Positions 26,601 through 38,114 of a DNA stretch of 64,000 nt are shown piece after piece. The stretch's first letter is position 1, and the number at the start of each line of letters is the position of its first letter. Position numbers and translations under genes: made by a program. This DNA is from Tanytarsus gracilentus (taxonomy: Eukaryota; Arthropoda; Insecta; Diptera; Chironomidae): assembly GCA_038502055.1 (NCBI GenBank), contig JAXRKN010000037.1, forward strand, positions 1,054,001 to 1,118,000, written 5' to 3'. Below the pieces are notes generated by a model. The model saw only the letters and a list, made by a program, of their open reading frames with translations, did no database searches and had not been told where the DNA came from.

Positions 26601-29600
26601 TGACAGAAAAGATAGTTAAATAATTTAGAGAGCACAACAAAAGAGCGAAACTTATAATGATTGATATTAAGAACTCTTCAACCGATTATTTGCAACGATC
26701 CACGGGCACGTTGAATAATATTTCCATGATTTTTGGTATGATTTCGTTTTATAAGTTTCAAAGATTATTTTTATACTTTCTTATTTACGAGGATTTTGTG
26801 ATCTGACATGAGACAAAAATTTAAGTTTGCATTTTATTAGAAAAAATTCTTTACGCGAGTGAAAAATAATTAAAATTTTTGTGATCTTATCATTGCAGAA
26901 TCCTCATACAAAGCATCATGGACCGCAAACGCCTCGCATGGCCAAGGTGAGATTAAAGGTGCATTCATTTTCTTCATTTTTCTCGAATTATTTTTTTTAA
27001 GATTAAATTTCCCGAAAGCTTTTTGAAATTTAAAAGATTTTATGACTTTAATTTTTAAAACTTAAAATTTTTCCTGAAAATGTTGAAGATTTTTTGAAAT
27101 GTGCTAAATTTTTTAAAAATAGCTTTTGAGTTCATAATTGAACTAATGACAAAATTATTATTTGCAAGCCCCATAAATCTTGTTGAACGCATTTAATCTG
27201 AAAAGAGACATAAAAGTTCTTAATTATCATCATTAGGAGAAAATTTGTTCGAGGAAAAATCTCTCGAAGCTATTTCACACTTCAATGCGATCACAAAAGA
27301 AGAAAAAAGTTTTTCATATCTCTCGAAATACGATGAAAATTCTCTAACGCAAAAGTTATCAACGATGCCGAAGTAACTGCAACCGCAGGCACTTTACAAT
27401 TGTAAATGTGCTGCTGCTGCTGTCATCATAATCAAAATTTCATTTGCATTCTCTCGCTTACTTTGTGGCGCCTGAAAATCCTCGAAGCGTTTTCACTTCT
27501 TTGATTTCATGCTTGCTCGTACATTAGGTATATGATCTTACCAATGAAAATGTTATGGCACTTTCTAATGATTTTTAAACGAGCTATATATAGAGAGTGA
27601 TGGCGCATAAAAAAGGGTGAATCTCGATAATGATGGTTTATTGTAATTTTAACTGTGTGTGCACTGCACAAAGAGCTCTCGAAAAGTGCCTTAAGGCGGT
27701 AATTTTTCACAGCACTATAGACGTTGTTTTTCGCACATATTGCGAGACAATCTCTGCTGTAAAAACAAAATATTTTCAATCCCTTTGTGATGTCGCTAAC
27801 GAAGTGTGATTTTTCAATAAAAATTTTTTGCTCTTTTTTGTGCAATTTTGTTCTTTTGATTTTTCATGGATAATGAAATGGGATTTTCATGATGTTATTT
27901 TTATGTCTGTTTTTGCAGGATATACAACGAACTCTCTGACGACAGTGAGTGTCGGTAAAACTTCATTAGACTCACACTCGCACTTCAGACAGCCTGGTGA
28001 GTAGTTTTGATATTTTTAGGTGCTCTATAAATCGTTTAAAAGTGGGAAAAGAGACTTGAGAGTTTAATTTAGAAAACGCAATTAAATATTTTGATACGGT
28101 TAAAAAAAATATATATTTTTTAAATTTTACAAAAGTTAACCAAAAATAACATGTCAAATATTTAAAAATTGCAATTCAATTCTGAAAAGATCCAAATTCA
28201 ACATCACAAGCTAATAAACCAAATAAATTCAGAGGGTTCGATCGATTTATGTACATAGGAGTGTTTGGACATTCACATTTATATTGGCAGTTCAGAATGG
28301 TCAATTTAACCTCGATATACATTTTCTTCTATATTTACAAATCAAATATTCGTTTTTCTTCTTATACGATTCACTTACTAGCTCCTTTACCATTTTTATG
28401 TTTGATCTATTCGCAAAAAATCATTCATTCATATTCAAAACATAAAAAAAATGTTGCCAATTGAAAAGAAATTTTCATGTCACTTTCACGCATGATTTAA
28501 CATTTAACTCAGTAACACCATTATGTGTGTGATGTTGCCTCTTTTTTCACATCATCATCATTGTTAGTTTTGTAAATTCGTTACCCGCTAGATACACATT
28601 CAAAAAAAATTGTGTGTGCGTAGGGGCGAATCCTTTCTCTCTCATAAATCCATTTACATTATAAATTAGGAGGAAAAATCATCCTTTTGTTGTTGCTCGA
28701 CACCCAAATTGGCTTAAACGGCAGGAAACGAAAAAATTTCTTTGATATTTTTTACCCAGAAAAAAATCAAACCTTTTTCTCGATTGATTGGTGAGTGAAG
28801 GAGCGTGATTGAAATGCATTTAATGAAATCGTCTTTTAATTTGTTTGACAAACACATCACCACGATGATTATCATCAACATTAGAAGTTTATTTGCACGC
28901 AGAGTTCTGCGTATGTACACACACATATCAACTAGAGACTAATGAAATGGACTCGATAGAGATTAGGGAGAGTTTTTATCTTCATTAATGTCGAACGGTC
29001 AACAATGGTCAAGAAAAAAGAATTATTTGAGGAATATATTGAGTTTGTTAAGGCTAATGAAGATGAAAAGTTACTCGAGAAGTTTTTTATTTCATTCTAT
29101 TCCAGAAAGTTAATCAATAAAGTTAGAAAAAGAAGAAATTTAATATTTTTGAGGTTGTACGAAGATTTTATATAGCTACAAAAAAAATATCCTAAATTTA
29201 AATTACAAAATCTTTCTCATTGTTTGAATTCATGCACAATTTCATCTCTAAATGTCACTCATTGTAGCGATAATAATTCACTCATGCATACGATCATGTT
29301 TCGTTTCAACATCGTGAGCATGTTTATGAAATGTTTTGTTTCCATCAAAATTCACTCTCTGAAAATTTTAAAGTACAACAAACTGTAACAATGATAAGGA
29401 CTTTCCATTCATAAAATACATACCTCATTTCACTGCAAACCGCATATAAAGAAAATGGGAGATGGAAAAGTGCGAGATATTGTCAACTGTCAACCCTTAG
29501 TGAAGGCAGAAAAAATTCATTCATTTCAGTTTCGAGAGCATGATTTTCAAGTGCTGCATTAAAATGTTGTTCACTTTTTGTTATATATTTTTACAATTCT

Positions 29601-32600
29601 TAATGCTCTCATTCACTGTTGCGTAATGTTTAAAGAGAGCCTCTTGATGTGATATGGAATATATTGAATTCCTTTCTTTAATTCAACACCCGCTGGAATA
29701 TTTTTAAACTGAATTGTTATTTTGAGTTTTTTAAAGAGAGCAACATTAAAGTGTGCTCGAAAGTGTGCTGACGGATGAGGACAAAAAACTTAAATTTTTG
29801 TAAAAAATATTTAGACTGCATACAGATTTTTAAAATTATCTTTCCCAATATTGATTATTTTTCAAACAACCCCCTCAATATCACAATCTAATTGAATGAT
29901 TTTCACGACATGTGCAACTCCTCGTAAATTATTAAATAATTAGCTGCACAATTGTCGCAAATCAATGAAAAAGAAATTATTCCATTGCATCTAAATTCGA
30001 ATCATGTTGGTCACACACTTGTACTCAAAGGTCAGTACCACGGAACTATGGTTGAAAATGGAGCGTTTCATGCCAAAATTAATTAAAGCAAATTAAATTG
30101 TTGTATCCGCCACCAGGAAGAAAGACATTGAATATTTTAAATTTATTGTTTTAACAAAATGGAGGAAATATCTCGCATTTTTTCCATAACTAATACTATA
30201 TAATTTTTTCATAAGTAACTTTTTCCGATTAAACACCCTCCAACTTCCCCACACGGATTGTAGCTCACGCCACCTAACAACCGTAGCCAGCGTGTTATTT
30301 TATCACACATTATGAAAACAGCCACCACGACATGTTTTATTCGCATTAGAAATTTCCTCCTTTTCCTGCGTGAGAAAGGGAGCTTAAAGCAAGTTTCGGG
30401 TGGCCTATTGTATGACCACACAGCTGAAGGAGAACGAATGCGATTTGACACATTTTCACTGTCGTCAATTGTTTAAGTTTTGGGTGAGAGGGAAAATTAA
30501 AATTCAAATGGCGTGACTGAAGCGGCAAAAAACACAAAAAAGCAATATAAGGAGAAAAAGTTTTGATGAAAATTGTTTCCAGAATTTTTAAACTTAATTT
30601 ATTGATTTTTTTCAGTGGATGAATTGGTGTCACATGATGACATGTTGCATGTCTGATGAAAAAGCTAAAAATTAAAAATGGATTTTTCCTTTAGCAGGAA
30701 AGAAATTGTTTGTTCTTCTCATGATCTTATTAAGAAAACGGAATACGCCACTATTGCGCTTATGAAGTGGCAATAATTAAGCTTTTTGCTTTTTTATGTG
30801 CGCTCTCATACACGAAAGGCAATATGAATTATTACTTAAATGCTACTTACAGCAATATCTCATGCCTTTGATGTTTAGCATTTCAAAGGAAATTCAGTAA
30901 TTAGTTGCTTATTAGAAATTTAAATGCATGCACAATTGACACTCGACTTAATGAGATAAATACGTCGTCGTCGCGGTCTCTCTTCACGGTCATATACAAA
31001 TTAGTTGTTAATAATAACCGTACAAGAAAGGAAAGGGAAAAGTTAATGGCAAGAAACATGGCAAATGTATGCAAATGTTCGTCATAATGCCGTTTTGTTG
31101 TCGTCTTATGCAAATGAAATTAATCAATAAACAAAAGGAGCCGAAAAATTTAGTCATTCACTTGCATGCCATAACTTTTGTTTTCGCCGTGACTCCTTCC
31201 TTTACATTAAAAATATGCAGTTAAAGTTTCCAGTGAGAAAAAAATTATAAATTTATAAAATTTGAAATTTTAAATAAAAAATTAAAATTAAAAATTTCAA
31301 TTTTTTTTTGGAAATTATTTTTATTAATAATTTACTGGGTGTTGAGTAAGGCGATTGACTCAAAGATTTTATCACGGCACTAAAAAAACTGGAAAAAGCT
31401 AAGAAAAGGGTGAATACTAATAATCTCGCGCTCTTATATATTATTTCATTAATTATTAAATTACGAATGAAAAATATAAGCGCGTAGGAGACTTTCGCTG
31501 TAATTACTAGCGACATGAAATTTAATGTATTTAATTCATTGACCATAAAGAAATCTAAGATAATGGTTTCAGTTTTATTTGAATAATGTCGAATGTGTGT
31601 GTAATTAAATCTTTCCTTTGCTTTCCGTACAGATCCATATCAAATGTTTGGAGCGACTAGCAGTAGACTAGCGAGTTCAGGTGAGTTATTTTAATGAATT
31701 TTCAAACACCTGGTGGTGGACATGTGTGTGTCAGATTTGAAAAGTCATTTGAATTGCAAATTTCACAATTTAGGGCTTAGTTTTTAATCAACACCCTCTC
31801 AACTTGTGCCACTTTCTGACTTTGAATTTAAGACAATATAAACAGTTAATAATTATTGAGCATTTGCTGTGCATTTTGCCACGTGACTTGCAGCATGCCT
31901 CATGTCAAATATTTTCTCGTGACAGTTTTTCACTCGCTTTGTGCGAAATTGTAAATACATTAAGAAATTTAATATTCGATTGACTTTTGACAATGAACTT
32001 TTTACCTTCCATTTATTTCAACACAAATTTTCATTAAAGACAATAATAAACTCTATGAGTGAGGGGAAGAATGTGCACCCCTTAACTTGTTTTTATTCCT
32101 ATTGCAACACAAAATTACCAAAAAGTAAATTTTTATTGTGTGTGCACTGTCCAAAGTGAAATGTTAAACGTTTGTTCAAGGGTTGCGATCTGAATAAATT
32201 AAAAAACAATTTATGACTCTAATGTGAAAATTTTTGAGGTGAATTTTAATGTTTTCATTCAAAAAAATTTTTTCGAATATTTATAAAAAAATGATTAACC
32301 AAAATTCATGAAGAAATAAATTTTAAAATAATTAAATATTCTTGGACGGAGACATTATCTGCAAAAAAAACTAAAAATAGGAGTGTCGGATGATCGTTAA
32401 ATAAAAAGATCATTATTTATGATGGAAAGTCATCAATTAACACATACTCAATGACGATAGTGGGAGGTGTGATTCATCAAATATTCATTGAATGAAAAAG
32501 CGTGTCCCTAATAGACTTTTTCAACTAGGCAGTTAGCAGTAACTTGAAAGTAATCCTTTTTAATGTTAAAAACTCTTCCCATTGTATGAAATTTTTTACC

Positions 32601-35600
32601 ACGCTTTAAAGCAATTGCTGTGAGATATTTTTACTTATTGCACAATGATTTATTAATTTTCTACACCCGATTTTTACGAGAGACTTCCACCCCACCATAC
32701 AGTCAATGAATGCATTCAAATAGACAACGACGGCAGTAGTTTTAGCTGAATAGAGCAGTGATTTCAAACTACATTATTAGACGCAATAAAAATTACAATC
32801 GAGTGTGTGTGTGCAATAACATAATAAAAATATAGTGACTTAATGCATGAGATACTCACACACGATCAGCATCGAAGGGGAATTGAAAATTGACTTTAAC
32901 TTTTCTCCGAGTGTTTATGGTAATAATTTTCACATTTTTCCACTCGACTGACAGGGAAAATATGTTTTGATTATCTGCCTTTATATCAATGATTGATGAT
33001 AGTTTAACTTGCCAGGAAAAAAATCATCCATGCTATGGGAAAAAAATAATAAGGCGAGTCCTTTTTTGTTGTTTTTCATGAGTTTGCAGAAAAAATTTCT
33101 TGTTTCAAAAAAATTCTTCCAAAAATAACAATAACAACTACCATAGGCATGAATTTCCGCAATCACAATCGACTGAAATTTAATTTCGCAACCTTCAAAA
33201 AAAGTTTTTAAGGGTAAAAATTCAATTTTTTTCACAAATGAATTAAAAAATAATTTTCATTAAAGAAACTTATAAAATGTCAAGAATTCCTGGACAAGCA
33301 AGTTGCGAGTGTGTAAAGGAGAAAAAGTTTTGTAGTTTTCAGTTTCACTCTTATATCCCAAAAGTGTTATTAGCGCATATCACGCAATACTTGAATTAAA
33401 TGAATTTTTTCTCATGCAGAAATTTTACTTAATGAATGAAAGTTTTTATCTCATTATTTTGGTTGTTCGAGCAAATTCTTTTCCCAAAGTTTTTCCTTTT
33501 CGATTTAGGCACACGAGAAAAAATTACTTTTTGATTTATTGAGCCCTCTATTGTGGAAGAAAAATTAGTTCAAAGCAATTTTTATGCCCACTTAATCCAA
33601 CAAAATCAATTTATCTCTCTCTCACCCCTCTTATGAATAAAAAAACACAGGTTCAGGTCAAATTCAACTGTGGCAATTTCTGTTGGAGCTGTTGAGCGAT
33701 TCAGCAAATGCGGGCTGTATTACATGGGAAGGCACGAATGGCGAATTCAAGCTTTCCGATCCCGATGAAGTGGCGCGTCGATGGGGCGAACGGAAGTCGA
33801 AACCAAATATGAACTATGACAAGTTGAGCAGAGCACTAAGGTGAGATTGATTGCTTTTTACATTAAGCCTCTTTGGTCTTGATTGATTTAGTTAGTTTAG
33901 ATAAAAATTGATCGTTTATCATGAAAATTTAATTGACAAAAACTTTTATTTTGAATTATTAATTTTTTTCAAATCAAAATCACTGATTTAATTTTAAATC
34001 AAAGTTTGTATCTTTTCTGCCCACTTTGCTGTTTGAATAAATTTTATGGTACAAATTTTCATTCCCAAAATCCGACATTTACCAACCCCTCTCTATCACA
34101 ACAACATCATCAAACATCGCACAGTTCATGAAATCTTTTATGCTGAGGGTGTCTTCGAGACATTTCAACTCCCTCTTTTGTGTTAGCTCTCTCTCATTCA
34201 GCATACACACATTGAGCAAATTACGACATTAGCTTCACATTTTCTTTTCTTTATTCTCTCTCTCGCTTAAATTGCAAAAATTCTTCTGCGGGAGTTTAGT
34301 CGTGCGTAAATTTTATTTTAATTTCTTTTCATTCTTTTGTAATTGAGAGAAAAATGGAAAAAGGATTTATGACTCGAGAAAGTCAAAATTAAGTGACATA
34401 AATGTAATTTATAAGGAGTTGAACTTTTTTAAAGATGAGAAAGAGTTAAAAAAATAATTGAATTTCTCTACAAATTTAAAATTAATTAGAAATTGAGCAT
34501 CAAAATGAATCAAAACTACAAAAATTATTCATTCCAAAACCAAATTAAAAATCATAAAGCGAACGTCGACACAACTGTTTCAAATCATCAGCTCCATTTT
34601 CCAGCTGAAACTAAGTCATTCGAGCGAATTATGTAGAATGAGCAACGAAGAACAAATCTCATCAAGGGGAAATGTCGCCGAGTTTATGGAAAAATCATTT
34701 TTCAATCATGAAACGATGAAAAAATTGTTTTTAGATTGAATTCGTAATGAAATTTCATTCATTTATCGAAATCAAATCATGCAGCAACTTTTTTTCCATC
34801 TGATAATCTCTCGAGCTCAGTTTATATTTTTGATATTTCTCGTCTCGCTCGTATCCACGCCCTACATATTTTTGCAGACAAATTTTTCCGAACCTGCAAA
34901 TTGGACAACATGAAAATTCCATGTGAGATTAATGAAAGAAATTAAACTGTGCTGAAATTCAATTTGAGAATGTCGTTGAACTACTGATAAATGTCCGTTG
35001 GAAGAACTGATGTAGGAGGGAGTGAAATTTGTCATTAAGTCATAATTATTCGCACATTTACCTCCCACTTCTTTCCCATTAATTTGCCATGAAATTAGTT
35101 CAACATAAAAATGAGCAGTGATTGTTCAAAAAATTTAATATGATTAAAACTGTATTAAAGTTATAAAATTTAAATTTTTAAAGCAACAAAATTAAATAAA
35201 AAATAAAAATCCTCATATTTTTGTCCTATCCCAAAATTATTACTCGAATTTGACTTCCAATGGTTAATTTACTGCCAACTATGAATAATGTAAAAGTTGT
35301 AAAAAAGAAACAAAATTAAAGTCACTGGAAAATTATTTTTACATTTGAAAGTAATCACTCTTTTCTGTTTTTTCATTTCCCAGATATTACTACGATAAGA
35401 ACATAATGACCAAGGTGCATGGTAAGAAAACTAAAAAAGTCCTTTTTCACAGCACGTGTCATTAATTTTTTTCACTTTTCTACATTTAGGCAAACGGTAT
35501 GCGTATAAATTTGATTTCGCTGGTCTCGCTGCAGCAACTCAACCGCAGGCAACAGATGCCTCCTACAAGTATCAAAGTGATTTATTTATGTCACCATATC

Positions 35601-36599
35601 ATGGAGCAAAACTAAGTTCCTTCATGTCACCCCATCACAGCATGACGTCATCTTCTGGTGAGTTTCAATTTTTATAATGTGAAAAACTTTCTCCGTCGGT
35701 AAAATTTTCACACTCGAGAAATGGCCGTCGCTTTTAAGGAAGGCAAGTCTTTCGACAAACAATCAATCAGACATGAAAAATCAATAGCAATCGATCGGTC
35801 TGCTAGTGATAATTGTGAACGTCATTGTGTTAGCCCTGACTTCCTTTTTTCGTTGGTACCATTTTTAACGGAACTTAGGAAGTCCTTCTCGGAAATATGA
35901 AGCTTCCATAGCTTGTTTCCCCATTTTCCTGCTCGAAACCCTCCTCTATTTTCCACTCTTCTTCTTTTTCCTTGTTATTTTTTATTGCACAGTCGTGTGC
36001 CGCATGGGGAGAAAATTTTCGCTTGTATTTGTTTGCAATATCTCTGAAAATTTATAATGAACGCCACTCTTCACCTAAATAATAATGTGAAATACATGGA
36101 GGGGAGCGAAGAGTGCACGGATGTGTGTGTGTGTGTGTTAGTAAACTTTTCCACCATCATTGTCTGATGTGCTAGATTAGTCTGATAAAAGCCTACATTT
36201 TTTGACGCCGACACACACTGCGCTCTGCTTGCCTTTTCCTTTCTCTTTCTTTTATTATCCTCATAAGATTTCTTTCGAGTGTGTATAAACTGAGAAGTAT
36301 ATTCGAGAGGGTGGTTTTATGTTTCGGAAATCTTTTCATTTTTAGGCAACTTTTTATATATTTTTGCTTTCCAATATTTTGAAATTTAATTCTATCCCAT
36401 CTTGATATTTTTAAAGATTCAACTTTAATCGCAATCTTTATCTCTTCTATCTATTTTAGCATCGATTTTTCCATCATCGCTGGGCTATAGCAATTGGGGA
36501 AGTCCCACAAATTTATATCCGCCACATTCAATGAGTAATCTTCATACATCATCGCATGTGACTCCACATCTGGGCTCGTATTCGCATCACTACGCATGA
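20691..36599 (+). CDS. Ets65A: ERG/FLI-family ETS transcription factor, Ets65A-like (long isoform)
   Basis: Sequence-specific nuclear transcription factor of about 454 aa from ten exons: 20691-20920, 20979-21301, 22050-22151, 26899-26946, 27919-27996, 31633-31680, 33651-33840, 35384-35421, 35490-35657 and 36460-36599. The winged-helix ETS domain spans exons 7-9 and recognises GGAA. It shows IQLWQFLLELLSDS, CITWEGTNGEFKLSDPDE, ARRWGERKSKPNMNYDKLSR and the recognition-helix RALRYYYDKNIM, with the invariant Arg-Ala-Leu-Arg, then KVHGKRYAYKFDF. ERG/FLI-specific blocks flank it: DPYQMFGATSSRLASS before, and WGSPTNLYPPHSM with HVTPHLGSY at the C-terminus. Exon 2 is rich in Ser, Asn and Gln, so it is likely disordered. 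No Pointed (PNT) domain is visible. Five introns exceed 0.7 kb, the largest 4.7 kb. AATAAA follows at 36876. The symbol is by similarity to the fly gene. Confidence 0.92.
22152..26656. other. large ETS-gene intron with probable internal promoter region
   Basis: No separate gene seen in about 4.5 kb. It is AT-rich with short CT and GA tracts. The 3' part (roughly 26.0-26.65 kb) precedes a likely alternative first coding exon, so it probably holds an internal promoter and 5' leader; no clear TATA box was found. Confidence 0.45.
26657..26735 (+). CDS. alternative first coding exon of the ETS gene (short isoform)
   Basis: An ATG at 26657 opens 26 codons (starting MIDIKNSSTDYLQRSTGTLN) and ends one base into a codon at a GTATGA donor. 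That phase fits exon 4 at 26899, whose first two bases complete a Glu codon. The joined product would be about 262 aa and keep the whole ETS domain and C-terminus, but replace the Ser/Asn-rich N-terminal region of the long form. ERG/FLI-family genes commonly use several promoters. This exon is inferred from frame, phase and context. Confidence 0.6.
27997..33650. other. ETS-gene introns flanking the 48-bp exon 6
   Basis: Two introns (27997-31632 and 31681-33650) separated by the short exon 31633-31680. They are AT-rich with no coding signal or recognisable transposon. Numerous short frames lack splice context. Confidence 0.5.
33841..35383. other. intron splitting the ETS domain
   Basis: Intron of about 1.5 kb inside the recognition-helix coding region, phase 2, between the two halves of the RALRYYYDK segment. 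Nothing else recognised in it. Confidence 0.6.
35658..36459. other. last ETS-gene intron
   Basis: About 0.8 kb intron with a short TG-repeat run near 36122-36139. No gene seen. Confidence 0.6.
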
Positions 36600-38114
36600 C
36601 AATCACACACACCGTCGAATCATCAGGTGGACAATTTTGAACTCTACAAAAAGCTTTCTCCATACGAATAGTATTCAATGGGACTGCAGAATGTCACCGA
36701 ATAATACATGATGATTCCGCGGTGTGATGAGAAATAGAAATGAAAAATGAATTTTTTAGTTGGTATAATAATTGTAAATATTTCTTTTTTGATATCAATT
36801 GGTTGATTGCATTCAATATTTAAAATGCAAAAACATGAAAATTAAACTCAAAGCGAGCCAACCTTCAAAAATTTCAATAAAATAAATATTTTTGGCTCAT
36901 GAAGAACCTAGAACAGCAATAAATGTTTGTTGTGGAATTTAATGTATTCTAATCTAACAAAAAAAAATTTAATCGATAAGACCTAAAAAAATTGATATTG
37001 GATGAAATTTTTTGGAATCAGTGTATTTTTAGCAATATTTATGTTTAGGTTGAAAATATCTCACTGAAATTAAAACGAGATAATTCAACAGAAAAAGGTC
37101 TGAGTGTAAAGTATAAAATTGTGTATTAGAAGCCAAAAGTCTCATAATGAAATCAATGTTCTACCACTACGTAATTTTAATAAAATAATATAAAAAGAAA
37201 TAAATTTCTTATTTATCGATGTCTAGTGTAAAATTAAGAAATGATAATAAGAAAATTATTCCGTAGGAAATTAAGATGAAATTTTTAAAATTATAAAATT
37301 AATGGATTTAGTTCATGGCCATCGAACAAAATTGAGATAAAAGATGGAAAATAATTATTCAAAGGCAGAGAACTTTAAAAAAATTATTTTAATTTTAACA
37401 AAAAAAAATTTACTGTCGGTGGTCATTTTTTGTAATCCAAAACTATTTAAATGACTTTTACTATATAAATGTGTATGTCAAGCATCTTCTAGTCGAAAGA
37501 TTATTTATATGAAGAAAAGTAAAAAAATATTTATTCCTCTATAGTTGGATAAGAAAATTCCTGTAAATATGTTTACCTGAAAAAGAAAAATATTGTGTTG
37601 AAATTATCGTGAAAAAAATAAAAGAACTTGTAAGAGATCAAAAATATTTTTTGTTACTTTTTAGCCATAAATATATTTGTTCATATTTTTCTTCCAACGT
37701 TAAAATTTTTATTATTTTTTGAAACATATAAATTACATTTAAACATTAAACGAGATAAAAGTAACGATTAGGATTGATTCTTTATGTGATTTCATTTGGT
37801 ATCATTTTATTTTTGTTGTTTGACAATCTTTTTATTTATAGAAGAATTTTTGTTTAAAGTGAAAACATTTATTTTTTTCTATTTAAGATAAATGGAGAGA
37901 AAATGTAAAATTTTATCCAGGGTATGTTAAGAATCTTCTTAAAATTGCATTTAATTTTTTAAAATCCTCAAACCCTGGAATTTTAAATTTTTCAGATTTA
38001 CGTGACTCTTTTAGACTTCTATAGTTAGTGATGTGAATGATGATTAATTTCTTCTTGTTAACTCTCATCGTTAAAAGCTCTTGTTGAGTCTTATTTTCTT
38101 TGTTTTAGGGCTCT
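36600..38114. other. convergent 3' region between the ETS and flippase genes
   Basis: The ETS gene (plus) and the P4-ATPase (minus) end tail to tail here. AATAAA signals for the ETS transcript lie at 36876 and 36881, with others further on. TTTATT motifs (AATAAA on the minus strand) near 37806 and 37868 are candidates for the flippase. No coding sequence is seen. Confidence 0.55.
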
